A stretch of 64,000 nucleotides of DNA from JAEXZL01 sp049943125 (GCF_049943125.1 NZ_CP188040.1:1488001-1552000), one strand, 5' to 3'. Numbered from the stretch's first letter, positions 35,455 to 45,710 are shown. Program-made: numbers and translations. The notes: generated by a model from the letters alone, not told the origin.

Positions 35455-36120
35455 CTAAGCCTCCTTATTAAACTGATAACCTATTCCGATTACAGTTTTT
35501 ATATAGTTTTTAGGGAGCTTCTTCCTTAAATTCTTCACATGAGCGTCAATAATCCGGTCGTTTCCTATGTAATCCTCATTGAAAATTCTAAGAATCAATT
35601 GTTCTCTAGTAAAAGCTCTATTAGGCTCTTTTGCTAAAGCCTGCAGCAGTAAAAATTCACTTAAGGTAAGCTCTAAAGGAACACCATCATAAAAAGCTTG
35701 ATATGCTTCCTCATGAATAGATAAGCCCTCTTCTATTTTTTTATTTTGCTCCTGCCATTTTACTCTTCTTAATATCGTTTCCATCCTCTTTAAAAGGATG
35801 ATTGGAGATACAGGCTTAATCACATAATCATCAGCAAAGAGATTAAAGGCCTTTAACTGAGTCTTTTCATCCTCCAGAGCCGTGAGCATAATAGTTGCCA
35901 AATCTCCCCGTGTTTCTTTAATATATTGAAGCACCTCTAACCCACTGACACCAGGCACCATGATATCTAATACTGCTATATCAAATTCCTGTGCTTCCAG
36001 CAATCTCAGTGCCTCTTCCCCATCGCTAGCTGGTATCACAGTATAGTCCTTCATCTTCATATATTCAGTTAAAACCTCTAAAATAGTAGGCTCGTCCTCT
36101 AAAAATAGCACCTTAGTCAT
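35455..36120 (-). CDS. OmpR-family response regulator
   Basis: A 221-residue regulator. The receiver domain has VLFLEDEP with acidic pocket, the phosphorylated Asp in VLDIMVPG (about 51) and the Lys in DDYVIKPVSP. The C-terminal winged helix shows LTLSEFLLLQALAKEPNRAF and RIIDAHVKNLRKKLP. It is the partner of the downstream histidine kinase. It probably regulates genes near this locus; DNA targets cannot be read. Confidence 0.94.
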   Translation of the reverse strand: MTKVLFLEDEPTILEVLTEYMKMKDYTVIPASDGEEALRLLEAQEFDIAVLDIMVPGVSGLEVLQYIKETRGDLATIMLTALEDEKTQLKAFNLFADDYVIKPVSPIILLKRMETILRRVKWQEQNKKIEEGLSIHEEAYQAFYDGVPLELTLSEFLLLQALAKEPNRAFTREQLILRIFNEDYIGNDRIIDAHVKNLRKKLPKNYIKTVIGIGYQFNKEA

Positions 36121-36301
36121 AAAGTCTCCCTCTTACTTAATTCATATATATAATTTTATATTTAAATAACTGTATTTTAATGAATTAATTTCATTTCAAC
36201 TTAAATTATAACAAATCGCTATGAATTTCTGATGAATCATATTGAATAATATTACAAAAAATAAATAGATAAACTATTAATACATATACAGTTAATAATT
36301 A

Positions 36302-36334
36302 AAAGACGACATCATCGTAAGTGATAATATCGTC
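36302..36334 (-). terminator. Terminator of the XRE regulator operon
   Basis: AGACGA and TCGTCT flank an imperfect inner stem on the minus strand, followed by TTTTAATT. It lies about 35 bases after the stop of the 88-residue gene. Confidence 0.65.
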
Positions 36335-36367
36335 TCATAAGCTAATATTACTATTGTATATACTTTT

Positions 36368-36634
36368 TTATAGCTTTATCTTAACTATTTCTCCATCAGC
36401 ACTTTCTATATCTACAACATACCAATCGGGATACTTTTTCTTTAGCTGGTGAATAAGCTTTATAAGCCTCCTAGCTTCATTAGAAGAAAGAGCTACCTCT
36501 TTTTGTGTGCTTTCCCCTAAATATTTATTAATTTGTTTTGTACCTATAGTAGCTGTCAGGTTATTCAATATCAGCCTTGAGGGCAGAGCTATATTTATTG
36601 TCCTGCTGCCAGGAGTTTTTACATATATTCTCAT
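36368..36634 (-). CDS. Small protein paralogous to the C-terminus of its upstream regulator
   Basis: An 88-residue protein of no family I can name. It begins RIYVKTPGSRTINIALPSRL and ends VDIESADGEIVKIKL. The same layout, RIYVNSSDGDKVKITLP at the start and VEVETSDGDIVEIVVE at the end, forms the C-terminal half of the XRE regulator encoded three bases upstream. The two probably interact or arose by duplication of that domain. No DNA-binding motif is present, so it may modulate the regulator. Confidence 0.7.
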   Translation of the reverse strand: MRIYVKTPGSRTINIALPSRLILNNLTATIGTKQINKYLGESTQKEVALSSNEARRLIKLIHQLKKKYPDWYVVDIESADGEIVKIKL

Positions 36635-36636
36635 GG

Positions 36637-37137
36637 CTATTCCACCACAATCTCTACAATATCCCCATCAGAGGTTTCCACCTCTACCAGCTTACCTATT
36701 ACGCCCTTTTCTACCATAGAAATAAGCTGAGTGAAATCTATTCCCTTAAGTGCATCATTTCCTGAAACCTGAGGCATCGCCATTCCCATTTCTAATCCCA
36801 TTTTTATCAAGGGCATAGGAAGTGTAATCTTTACCTTATCTCCATCAGAAGAATTTACATATATTCTAAACATCATATCATCGATATTCTTCCTTTTTTC
36901 CTCAGGAATTATTTGTGTTTGCTTCTTTTCTTCCCTGGAAAGAAGCTCATCCACTGTTACACCGAAGATATCTGCGAGCCTTGGCAAAAGCATTATATCT
37001 GGGCATGAAATATCATTTTCCCATTTAGATACAGCCTGAGGTGAAACCCCTAATCTCTCTGCTAGCTCCTCCTGCTTTATTCCCTTAGCCTTTCTTAAGC
37101 TCGATATTTTACTACCTAATGTCACCACAATCATCAC
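36637..37137 (-). CDS. XRE-family regulator with beta-rich C-terminal domain
   Basis: A 166-residue protein. Residues about 9-65 are a helix-turn-helix of the Cro/CI type (ISSLRKAKGIKQEELAERL, GVSPQAVSKWE, LADIFGVTVDELL). The C-terminal half (from MFRIYVNSSDGDK) is a domain I cannot name, whose pattern recurs in the 88-residue neighbour. Together they look like a regulator with a sensing or oligomerisation module. The longest frame starts at 37137 and a second ATG follows one codon later. Confidence 0.88.
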   Translation of the reverse strand: MMIVVTLGSKISSLRKAKGIKQEELAERLGVSPQAVSKWENDISCPDIMLLPRLADIFGVTVDELLSREEKKQTQIIPEEKRKNIDDMMFRIYVNSSDGDKVKITLPMPLIKMGLEMGMAMPQVSGNDALKGIDFTQLISMVEKGVIGKLVEVETSDGDIVEIVVE

Positions 37138-37218
37138 TCCTATTTACTTTATGGTTTAATTTTACAGCTTAATAACAAAGTAATGAAGGTATTATTAGTT
37201 GATTCTATACAAAAATTT

Positions 37219-37256
37219 ACAACCAACAGTTTAATATTCCCTCAACTGTTGGTTGT
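37219..37256 (-). terminator. Terminator of the HAD phosphatase gene
   Basis: A perfect 13-base-pair stem (ACAACCAACAGTT and its complement) with a 12-base loop. On the minus strand it is followed by AAATTTTTG and it lies 60 bases after the stop codon of the phosphatase gene. The plus side is also T-rich. Confidence 0.82.
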
Positions 37257-37316
37257 TTAATTAATTTTTAGCTAAATTCACTATTAATTTTTAATATATA
37301 TGAGCATAAATCTTTA

Positions 37317-37964
37317 TTAAGCAAGAATCAATGGAAGCTCCTCAATTGAATTTATAACATACTCAGCTTCTTGAAGCTCCTCATCTGTGCCAAAGCCATA
37401 GGAGGCTCCTATACAGTGAATTCCAGAGCTATGAGCTCCTTCTACATCATGGATTTTGTCTCCTACAAGAACAGATAGCTGCCTATCCTCGGAAGTAAGA
37501 CCAAGCCTCCTTATAGCTTCCTCTACAACCTCACATTTATTGATTCTCGTTCCATCAAGCTCACTACCTACTATGGCATTAAAATAATCCTTAATACCAA
37601 AGTGCTCTACTATCTTATTAACGAAGAACTCAGGCTTACTTGAGGCAATAGCCAAAATAAGGCCCTTAGCTTTTAATTTCTCTAGGGTCTCCTTAACTCC
37701 TGGATACAGGGCATTTTCAGCCCAGCCAAGCTCAGAAAATCTCTCCCTATACCTTTCAATAGCCATTAAAGCTACTTCCTCGGAAAAGCCGTATTTCTCA
37801 CAAAACATATCCTTTAAAGGGGGACCTATAAAGCATATGAGCTTTGAAAGATCCTCCTCAATAATATCAAAATACTTTAAAGCATGCTGAACACTTTTAG
37901 TAATCCCCTCTTGGGAATCAGTGAGTGTACCATCTAAATCAAACAATATATATTTATATTTCAA
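37317..37964 (-). CDS. HAD-family phosphatase (phosphoglycolate phosphatase-like)
   Basis: A 215-residue HAD hydrolase: motif I DLDGTLTDS (nucleophile about Asp9), motif II LAIASSKPE, a lysine in RINKCEV and motif III VLVGDKIHDVEGAHSSG. A helical cap lies between motifs I and II. The Gph-like group dephosphorylates small sugar phosphates or pyrophosphate; substrate not predictable. It starts with TTG and lies 115 bases after the addA stop on the same strand, with a short bidirectional hairpin between. Confidence 0.9.
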   Translation of the reverse strand: MKYKYILFDLDGTLTDSQEGITKSVQHALKYFDIIEEDLSKLICFIGPPLKDMFCEKYGFSEEVALMAIERYRERFSELGWAENALYPGVKETLEKLKAKGLILAIASSKPEFFVNKIVEHFGIKDYFNAIVGSELDGTRINKCEVVEEAIRRLGLTSEDRQLSVLVGDKIHDVEGAHSSGIHCIGASYGFGTDEELQEAEYVINSIEELPLILA

Positions 37965-37984
37965 AATAATACCCCATCCCTACA

Positions 37985-38011
37985 ATAAAAAAGTTACTAT
38001 AAACTTTTTTA
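37985..38011. terminator. Short bidirectional hairpin after addA
   Basis: AAAAAAGTT and AACTTTTTT form a nine-base A/T-rich stem around a short loop, with T runs on both strands. It lies between the addA stop and the phosphatase start and could end the addA transcript, though its low GC makes it weak. Confidence 0.5.
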
Positions 38012-38078
38012 TACTTATATACTTAATTGTGATTGCCAGATAATATATCTATTATGATGACTCCGTTAATTAATGGAT

Positions 38079-41000
38079 TTATAGCTCAAGAACAGCTCCA
38101 TTAAAGAACAGATACAGATATTTTTCCTTTACTTCCTTTCCTGTGAGCCTCAGAAGACTCTGACAGTAATAGTCCAGCTGAGTTTTATACCTCTCAGCTA
38201 TCTTGTCTTCTCCGCCTTCCTCTACATAATCTGTCTTGTAGTCTAAAAGCACCAGCTTTCCTTCTTCCTCAAAGTAGCAGTCTATGATTCCCTGTACTCT
38301 TATCATTTCCTCACCATAGATATCAGGAGGAAGCTCTGGATTTACTGTGGTAGCAGGGACCTCTATGAAGAAGGGGATTTCTCTATAGACCTTTCCTGTT
38401 GTTTCATAGGCCTTTAGAAGCCTTTTACCCAGGGAACTATTAAAGAAAGCAATAATTCTCTTTATGCTCACAGCCTTAAGCTCCTCTTCACTGATGAGCT
38501 CTAGGTCAATCATCTTCTTAAGCTGCTCCTCTATTTCTTCCCTGGTGGACACCTTAGTTAAATCTAAGTGCCTCATGACAAAGTGAACTATGGTACCTCT
38601 CTCTGCCGCTGAAAGCCCCTTTTTCTCCTGAAGGAACTGAGGCTTTCTTATGCCTTCAGGCTTAAATATAGATACAAACTCCCCGTCATATTCCTCTTTA
38701 AGAGCCTGACGCTTCAGCTCTGAGACAGATATATTTGCTGGAAGCCTTGAGGATTCCTTATACTTATAGGTGAAGCTGAGCCTTCTATTTATCTCCTCAC
38801 TTAAGGCTCCTTCCTCTCCCTTTAACACTTCAATTTCTTCAGAATTATCCACAGGCTCTTCACTTTGATCCACAAGGATATCTCTCTTTTTCCACATTTG
38901 AAGCCTCCAGAAGGAGTTTTCATGGTCCTCAGTTATAACAGCAGCCTCACCGATTATTTCTCTTAAAGGCTTTCCATCAGGATGCTTCATCATAGCCATG
39001 GCTATCCAATCTAAGTAGCTTGAGCCCTTTAGCACTTCCGATTCTGGTATTTTTCCGAGGAAGGAAGAGCCTTGGGACCATTTCTTCATAGAGCTTTTAA
39101 AGCTTGCAGCTCCTGTTATTATTAGCTTTTCCTTTGCTCTGGTAAGGGCTACGTAAAGTACTCTCATCTCCTCTGATAAGCTTTCTAAAAGGAACTTTCT
39201 CTTTATGGCTTCTTTAGCAATAGTAGAATAGCTTACCCTGTCTTCTATGTTCACATAGCTAGGTCCATAACCCAACTCCTCGTGGTATAAAACATCTCCC
39301 TTTAAATCCATAAGATTAAAGTTCTTACCGGTTCCCGATAAAATCACCACAGGGAATTCCAGTCCCTTACTCTTGTGGATACTCATTATCCTTACTACAT
39401 CCTCATTCTCCCCTAAGATCTTAGCACTGCCCATATCACCGCTGCTCTTCCTCAGACGATTAATGAAGTTGATAAAGTTAAACAAGCCCTTGAAGCTGGT
39501 TTTATCATACTCCTTTGCCCTCTGGAACAAAATCCTAAGGTTTGCCTGTCTCTGTATTCCCTGAGGCATGGCACCTACATAGCCATAATAAGCAGTATCC
39601 ATATATAGATACCAGATAAATTCATCTATAGGCATGTATATAGACTTATCTCTCCACTCCTCAATCTTCTCCAAGAAGTAGCGGCACTTTTCCTGAAGCT
39701 CTTGATCCGCAGCTTGTTCCTTATCCGCAATAAGACGTATATTTTCATAGAAATATCTATCCTTTTCCTCAGCGCGTAAATCCGTAAGATCCTCTGGAGA
39801 AAAGCCAAAGATAGGAGAACGAAGCACTGCCAGCATTGGTATATCCTGCATAGGATTATCTATAATCTGAAGAAGAGACATCACAGTTCTTATCTCCACC
39901 GTCTGGAAGTACCCAGTATTGGTATCAGCATAAACAGGTATCCCCTGCAGTCCAAGCTCCTCAGCAAAGACCGGAGCCCAAGCTGTAGTTGCCCTAAGCA
40001 AAATTACAATATCCTTATAGCGGACTCTTCTATATTCCTTAAGATCCTTATCAAAAACCTTAAACTCCCCTATAACATCAGGATTTATCAGCTTTTTAAT
40101 CCTCCTAGCAACAAGCCTAGCCTCCAGCTGCACCTTACTAAGCTCCTCTTCAGATATAACCTCACTTCCATCCTCCAAGGAAGCTTCCTCCTCAACTCCG
40201 GTTACCTCTTGCCTTTCTTCTACTTCCTCGGTGTTTTCTTCTTCTTGGGTGTTTAGAATATGAAGCTCAATGGGACCACCAACTATAGTTTCAGCCTCTT
40301 CTATCTTCTGAAAATCAGCACCAAGGTTTAGGGCCTCCTTATTGGTATAGCTCAGCTCTCCTACAGTTTCAGACATGAGCTCCTTAAAGAGGTAGTTAAC
40401 TCCCCTTAGGACTTCATCTCTGCTTCTAAAATTTTTGTAGAGGAGTATTTTTCTACTTTTCTGCCCTTCTTCTTCTGGATATCTAGCATACTTATCCAAA
40501 AACAGCTCTGGCTTTGCCTGTCTGAAGCGGTATATACTCTGCTTAACGTCTCCTACCATGAAGACATTAGGTCTATCAGAAAACTTACGGGATACCATGT
40601 TTATTATGGTCTCCTGAACATTATTGCTATCCTGATATTCATCTACTAATATTTCCTCAAAGGTTTCTCGAAGGGCTAGTGCTACGGGACTTGGCTTAAT
40701 CTCTTCTCCATCCTTTTCTGTAAGGATCTCAAGACAGAAATGCTCTAGATCATTGAAATCTACAATACCTCTTTCTTTCTTAAGAGCAGAATATCTATCC
40801 TTAAACTCTAATACAAGATTAGAAAGCTCCCTCATATAAGGGTACATGGCCTTAACATTTTTTATTGCTTCTTCTTCAGTGACAGCCAGGGTTCCCTTAC
40901 CTAGGCTTTCTACCTTTTTCTTTACTTCAGCTCTTATGGACTTCACCTTATCCTGAGCCGAAGGGTCAGAAACATTAGCCTTTCTCACAGTTTTAAGCTT

Positions 41001-41846
41001 AGAGAAGGCTGCTAGGGTAAAGGCTCTCTGTGCAGAAGCATAGCCTTCCTCCACCTTAGCAAGAAGATTGTCTATAACCTCCATATCCCCGGTAAAAGTA
41101 AGCTCATAGGGTTCTAGACCAGGAGTATCGGATATTATTTCTAAGGCATATTCAAGCCTTCTCTTCATTCCCTGAAGCTCTGTTTTTATACCTTCTAATA
41201 TGATTTGACCCCAAGGACTTTTCTCTATAGCAAAGTCCTCTGGAATATTAAACTCCTCTGCTTTATCTAAAAGCCATTTTTCTGGCCAAGGGCCACTCAT
41301 GGAAAAGCTGAAAAGATTGTAAACTAGCTCCTGAAGCTTTCTATCATCCTTTCCTCCACCAAAAGCCTCCACTAGGTTGATAAAGCCTTCATTTCCCTCA
41401 TCATACTTATCCTCAAAAAGCTCCTGTAGGGTTTCCTGCTTCATAAGCACCGTTTCTGTATCTACGGCTATCCTGAAGCCTGGGTCTAAATCTATATGAT
41501 GAAAATTATTTCTTATAACATCTAAGCAGAAGGAATGCATGGTGGTTATATTAGAGCGGTTTAATAAAGTAAGCTGTCTCTGAAGAAGCTTTGATTCAGG
41601 AGTCTTATCCAGCTCCTTACCTATGGCATCGGCTATTCTTTCTCTCATCTCCGCTGCTGCAGCATTGGTGAAGGTAACTACCAGTAGCTTATCAATATCC
41701 ACAGGGCGCTTTGGATTGGTTATTATTCTGATGATTCTTTCCACCAGAACCGCTGTTTTACCGGAGCCCGCCGCTGCTGCTACTAAAAGGTTACAGTCTC
41801 TAGTTTCAATTGCCGCCTGCTGCTCCTTGGTCCAATTAGTTGCCAT
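38079..41846 (-). CDS. addA: AddA helicase-nuclease subunit
   Basis: A 1255-residue UvrD-type helicase with a C-terminal RecB-family nuclease. Walker A AAAGSGKTA is near residue 24-32; VVTFTNAAAAEMRERI, VDEYQDSN (Walker B), GDVKQSIYRFR, SIHKSKGLEFPVV and LYVALTRAKEKLI are the later helicase motifs. The nuclease motif is VLLDYKTDYVEEG near the end. With AddB it resects double-strand breaks and loads RecA at Chi-type sites. It overlaps addB by 11 bases in the same operon. Length is normal for the family. Confidence 0.97.
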   Translation of the reverse strand: MATNWTKEQQAAIETRDCNLLVAAAAGSGKTAVLVERIIRIITNPKRPVDIDKLLVVTFTNAAAAEMRERIADAIGKELDKTPESKLLQRQLTLLNRSNITTMHSFCLDVIRNNFHHIDLDPGFRIAVDTETVLMKQETLQELFEDKYDEGNEGFINLVEAFGGGKDDRKLQELVYNLFSFSMSGPWPEKWLLDKAEEFNIPEDFAIEKSPWGQIILEGIKTELQGMKRRLEYALEIISDTPGLEPYELTFTGDMEVIDNLLAKVEEGYASAQRAFTLAAFSKLKTVRKANVSDPSAQDKVKSIRAEVKKKVESLGKGTLAVTEEEAIKNVKAMYPYMRELSNLVLEFKDRYSALKKERGIVDFNDLEHFCLEILTEKDGEEIKPSPVALALRETFEEILVDEYQDSNNVQETIINMVSRKFSDRPNVFMVGDVKQSIYRFRQAKPELFLDKYARYPEEEGQKSRKILLYKNFRSRDEVLRGVNYLFKELMSETVGELSYTNKEALNLGADFQKIEEAETIVGGPIELHILNTQEEENTEEVEERQEVTGVEEEASLEDGSEVISEEELSKVQLEARLVARRIKKLINPDVIGEFKVFDKDLKEYRRVRYKDIVILLRATTAWAPVFAEELGLQGIPVYADTNTGYFQTVEIRTVMSLLQIIDNPMQDIPMLAVLRSPIFGFSPEDLTDLRAEEKDRYFYENIRLIADKEQAADQELQEKCRYFLEKIEEWRDKSIYMPIDEFIWYLYMDTAYYGYVGAMPQGIQRQANLRILFQRAKEYDKTSFKGLFNFINFINRLRKSSGDMGSAKILGENEDVVRIMSIHKSKGLEFPVVILSGTGKNFNLMDLKGDVLYHEELGYGPSYVNIEDRVSYSTIAKEAIKRKFLLESLSEEMRVLYVALTRAKEKLIITGAASFKSSMKKWSQGSSFLGKIPESEVLKGSSYLDWIAMAMMKHPDGKPLREIIGEAAVITEDHENSFWRLQMWKKRDILVDQSEEPVDNSEEIEVLKGEEGALSEEINRRLSFTYKYKESSRLPANISVSELKRQALKEEYDGEFVSIFKPEGIRKPQFLQEKKGLSAAERGTIVHFVMRHLDLTKVSTREEIEEQLKKMIDLELISEEELKAVSIKRIIAFFNSSLGKRLLKAYETTGKVYREIPFFIEVPATTVNPELPPDIYGEEMIRVQGIIDCYFEEEGKLVLLDYKTDYVEEGGEDKIAERYKTQLDYYCQSLLRLTGKEVKEKYLYLFFNGAVLEL

Positions 41847-44800
41847 CTGCCTTCTCTCCTTCCACTGCTTTTTTAATCTTATTCTTCATTAGCTCCCATA
41901 CGTCCTCATCCTTCTTTTTAAGGACTAGGTTATACTTGTTATCCTTCATGCTGGTATCAAACTGGCATACAGAAGCATAGCTGCAGTATTCACAGGCCTT
42001 ATACTTAGTATTTTTTGCAGGATTAATCTTAATATTACCCTTTAACATCTCATCACATAAGGCTACTATACTCTCTCTTACATACTGCCTTAAAATCTCA
42101 AACTGCTCTTCTGTAATAGCTGAACTGGACTTACTCACCGAGTCATCGGAGTTGAGCCTTGCAGGAATTATTAAAGAATAGCTTTCCATGGTTTTATCCA
42201 TTTCCTTTATGATTTCTGCATCCTTTAATAGAAGACCCTTGAGCTTAAGCTTTTTCATAATCTTCTCTTCTATATCTTCCTTGCTTATTCCAGGCTCTCC
42301 ACTGACTATAGGATCATCCAGCTTGAAGTATAGAATTGCTCCTGGCATGCTCTGATTCTTTATTATGGTCTCTGAATTAGATAGAAGGGCTTCTAAATAT
42401 ATTAAAAGCTGCACCTGAAGCCCATAATATATTTCTGAGATATCCAGGCTCTTATTACCAGATTTATAGTCTATTATTCTCACATAGGTCTTACCCTCAT
42501 GCTCCATAACATCTACTCTATCAATACGTCCTCTTAAGGAAACCTCTTCTCCAGAAGGAAGCTTTAAGGTTATTGGTGGTATGGTGTCTTCCTTGCTCTT
42601 ACCAAAGCTTACCTCATAGCCTAAAGGCTCAAAGCTACCCCTTTTAATCTGCTCAGATATTATATTTACAGAACGAGCTATTATCCTCTTCATCCTGTTT
42701 CCCATAAATTTATACCTAGCTGAGCTATTGAAGATAGAATTATTCTTGCTGCTGAGCATATCATCTACTATCTTATCTATTGCCTTACGGGAATAGTCCA
42801 AATTTACGTCCTTCCAGCTCTTACCCTCCTCCTCTAAATTATGAGAGAAGGTATCTATAACCTCATGCATGAAGCTTCCAAGATCAGGAGAGCTCAGCTC
42901 ATATATCTTTCTATCCCTGGCCTTAAGACCATACTGAACAAAATAAGCAAAGGGGCACTCTGCATACTTTTCCAGCCTTGAAACACTGAAATAATAAGGT
43001 CTTCCATAGAGATTTCTTATCTTTTCACTGTTTATATTCTCCACCTGATTGCTGTAGCTTAAGGCATCCTCTATACGCCGGGTCTTTTCGCTCCACTCCT
43101 CATGATTTTCAAACCAGTACTTTGCCTGACCCCAGATTTCCTCTACCTCTTCCCCCTCCTGATCCCTTCTTAAGGCACCAATTAAGCTATTAAAGGTAGG
43201 CTGAGGTGCTGTTATACTGCCAAGCTCCATGTAGGGAAGATTCTTCTTAACTATGTCACTTTCCTCATTTAGCTTTCTAAATATCTTTTTAATCCTGGAA
43301 ATTACTATAGAAGCTCTCAGAGCCTTCCCCTCAAAATCTGCCATGGGATAAGAAAGCATCAGATACTCTCCTGCCATGGTGAGGGCTGTATAAACTAAAA
43401 GCTGCTCCTCAAAGGCCTTGGTTTTAGTATCAGCAGCCAGCTCTACGCCTCTTTCCTTTAACAGGAGCCTATCCTTATCAGAAAGAATTCCTTCCTCCTT
43501 ATCAGCTCTTGGGAACACTCCATCATTTACTCCTATGATGTACAGAGCCTTAACTCCATGACTCTTAATCCTTCCTATATCACCTATATTAACCTGATCC
43601 AGGGCAACAGGGATTAGGCCTATCTGGCATTTTTCAAAGCCTACATTTAGTATTTTTACAAATTCCTCTAAGGCTATATACTCATCACCCATGGTTTCTT
43701 CCAGCTGATCTAAAACCTCTAGTATAAAGTCTAATACCTGATCATACTGGCTTACATTTTCCTGCTCTCCTCTTTCACTGAAGGCATCTCGCCAGCTCTC
43801 CATCCTCTGCAGAGCACCTATATCCACTATATAGTCATATATAGCAATACAGAGCTCCCGAACCTTAGCCTTGTTCTTTATCCTTTTATGAATATCTAAA
43901 AGTGGGTTAACCACCGCTTCTCTTATCTCATTAACCCTATTTATAAGAGAGCTTTCATAAAGGCTCATGGCCTCTTCTCCGAAGCTATGGTTCATTCTAT
44001 AGCCCCACATGTCCTCAAGCCACTTACTGCCTCTTATTCCATTAGCCAGAACATAATTCTCTAGAAGGTCAATATCCTCTCTAGATACATCAGTGAGTCC
44101 TGTCTTAAGATATTTAAATACAGACTCATAGGACCAATTCTTGGTGAATATCTCAAAAAGTGAATTTATCAAAACCACCATGGGATTATCTAAAATATCT
44201 ACCTTTTTATCCATGAAGAAAGGAACATCATATTCTCTAAATATCACTGCCGCAAGCTTCTCATACTCATCCAAATTTCTGCATACCACTGCTATATCCT
44301 TATACCTGTATCCCTTATCTCTTACCAGACGCAGGATATCCGCTGCCACAAACTCCAGCTCATCATAGCTATTTTGTGCCCTATATAATCTCAAGGATTC
44401 TGGGCTCTTATTGTAATATTTATAGGGAAAGTTATAGTAATATTTCTCTAGGTGGGAAAGCTCCTCATTATCCTGAAATCTATGACAGCAGTCACTGTTT
44501 AAATCCACTGGCTTCAGATAACCAATGTTATTATTTTCTGCAAGACTGGTTATTCTTCTTTCCATGTTAGCCGTTACACTGAAGATATCCGTAATATCGT
44601 CTATGTCATAGAGAGATTTTGTATCGGATAAAAGAGTAACATTAACCTCAGTAGCACAGCATAGGAGCCTTTCAATAACCGCATACTGCTGTGGGGTAAA
44701 GGTAGTAAACTCATCAATCCATATTTCTGCTCCCGCATACATATTGCAGCCCTGAAGCTTTTCTGCAAGTAGTGTCAGCTCATCCTGAGGATCTAAGAAC

Positions 44801-45318
44801 TTTTTATGTATGCTTTCCTCGAAGGTTCCATAGAGGAGGCTTAAATCCTTAAGCTTATTTTTAAGCTCCACTGCCTCTTCTATTTCCTCTCCTTCCTTCT
44901 TTAATATTTCCGGGGTAATACTATACTTTTTAAACTCAGTGATGGCATCGGATACTATATCCACAAAGCCTCTCTGCTTGCTGGCTTTATGGAAGACCTT
45001 CATCTCACTCTGAGCTTCTTCTATTATCTTATAAAGAAGCATAGACTTACCTGCTTCATTCATTCTTCTGTGGGTTACTCCTCCCAGCTCACTAAAAACA
45101 TTATGAGCCATTCTCTTAAAGCTCAAAACCTCTGCTTTTAGTATGCCAAGCTCCCCTATGGCACTTAAAAGCTTCTTTTCTGCTGTAAAGGAATATTGCT
45201 CGGGAACCAAAAGTATGAGCTTGTTAGGACTATTTTCGTCGATTCTTTTCTTAATACTGTCTAGGCAGTACTGGCTTTTGCCGCTGCCTCCTCTTCCATA
45301 TATAAACCTAAGACTCAT
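41836..45318 (-). CDS. addB: AddB helicase-nuclease subunit
   Basis: A 1160-residue partner of AddA. It has an N-terminal nucleotide-binding loop (GRGGSGKSQYC, about 9-19), an inactivated helicase-like core and a C-terminal nuclease domain with RIIDYKSGNKSLD. Cysteines CEYCSYASVC near 1120 plus an earlier one in YAECPFAYF form the structural 4Fe-4S cluster known for this family. It handles the strand cut at Chi and holds the AddA-AddB complex together. Twenty-nine bases upstream ends the ArsC-like gene, so the three may be co-transcribed. Confidence 0.97.
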   Translation of the reverse strand: MSLRFIYGRGGSGKSQYCLDSIKKRIDENSPNKLILLVPEQYSFTAEKKLLSAIGELGILKAEVLSFKRMAHNVFSELGGVTHRRMNEAGKSMLLYKIIEEAQSEMKVFHKASKQRGFVDIVSDAITEFKKYSITPEILKKEGEEIEEAVELKNKLKDLSLLYGTFEESIHKKFLDPQDELTLLAEKLQGCNMYAGAEIWIDEFTTFTPQQYAVIERLLCCATEVNVTLLSDTKSLYDIDDITDIFSVTANMERRITSLAENNNIGYLKPVDLNSDCCHRFQDNEELSHLEKYYYNFPYKYYNKSPESLRLYRAQNSYDELEFVAADILRLVRDKGYRYKDIAVVCRNLDEYEKLAAVIFREYDVPFFMDKKVDILDNPMVVLINSLFEIFTKNWSYESVFKYLKTGLTDVSREDIDLLENYVLANGIRGSKWLEDMWGYRMNHSFGEEAMSLYESSLINRVNEIREAVVNPLLDIHKRIKNKAKVRELCIAIYDYIVDIGALQRMESWRDAFSERGEQENVSQYDQVLDFILEVLDQLEETMGDEYIALEEFVKILNVGFEKCQIGLIPVALDQVNIGDIGRIKSHGVKALYIIGVNDGVFPRADKEEGILSDKDRLLLKERGVELAADTKTKAFEEQLLVYTALTMAGEYLMLSYPMADFEGKALRASIVISRIKKIFRKLNEESDIVKKNLPYMELGSITAPQPTFNSLIGALRRDQEGEEVEEIWGQAKYWFENHEEWSEKTRRIEDALSYSNQVENINSEKIRNLYGRPYYFSVSRLEKYAECPFAYFVQYGLKARDRKIYELSSPDLGSFMHEVIDTFSHNLEEEGKSWKDVNLDYSRKAIDKIVDDMLSSKNNSIFNSSARYKFMGNRMKRIIARSVNIISEQIKRGSFEPLGYEVSFGKSKEDTIPPITLKLPSGEEVSLRGRIDRVDVMEHEGKTYVRIIDYKSGNKSLDISEIYYGLQVQLLIYLEALLSNSETIIKNQSMPGAILYFKLDDPIVSGEPGISKEDIEEKIMKKLKLKGLLLKDAEIIKEMDKTMESYSLIIPARLNSDDSVSKSSSAITEEQFEILRQYVRESIVALCDEMLKGNIKINPAKNTKYKACEYCSYASVCQFDTSMKDNKYNLVLKKKDEDVWELMKNKIKKAVEGEKADGN

Positions 45319-45347
45319 AATAACCTCCCTAATATATTATGATTTCT

Positions 45348-45710
45348 TTATACTTCCTTTAATTCTTCCTTCCAATTATCTTCCTTAAAGCCTACTAAAA
45401 CCTTATCCTCACCAATAAGAAGGGGCCTCTTAACTAGCATTCCATTAGTGGCTAAAAGCTCTAACTGCTCATCCTCGCTCATCTCTGGCAGCTTATCCTT
45501 AAGCTTCAGCTCCTTATAAAGATTGCCGCTGGTATTTATAAATTTCTTTAATGGAAGACCACTTCTTAGGTACCAGCTCTTAAGCTCATCCTTAGTAGGA
45601 TTTTCTTCTACTATATGCCTATCTGTAAAGTCTATATCATTTGCCTCCAGCCACTTTTTAGCATTTCTGCAGGTGCTGCATTTTGGATACTGTAAAAATA
45701 AATATTTCAT
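45348..45710 (-). CDS. ArsC/Spx/MgsR-family thioredoxin-fold protein
   Basis: A 120-residue ArsC-like protein: YPKCSTCRNAKKWLEANDI with the CXXC redox pair (about residues 11-14), then the LVKRPLLIGEDKVLVGF stretch typical of the family. It is the YffB/ArsC-like branch and lacks the RNA polymerase contacts known for Spx, but whether it reduces arsenate cannot be told. It heads the probable arsC-like, addB, addA run and is divergent from the MarR gene. Confidence 0.88.
   Translation of the reverse strand: MKYLFLQYPKCSTCRNAKKWLEANDIDFTDRHIVEENPTKDELKSWYLRSGLPLKKFINTSGNLYKELKLKDKLPEMSEDEQLELLATNGMLVKRPLLIGEDKVLVGFKEDNWKEELKEV

Noticed and set aside
37185..37316. Hairpin after the phosphatase considered as a small RNA
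   Set aside because: Its stem, position after the stop codon and T run are explained by a terminator.
45143..45388. Plus-strand frame of 81 residues across the addB start
   Set aside because: It is antisense to addB and has a biased, low-complexity composition.
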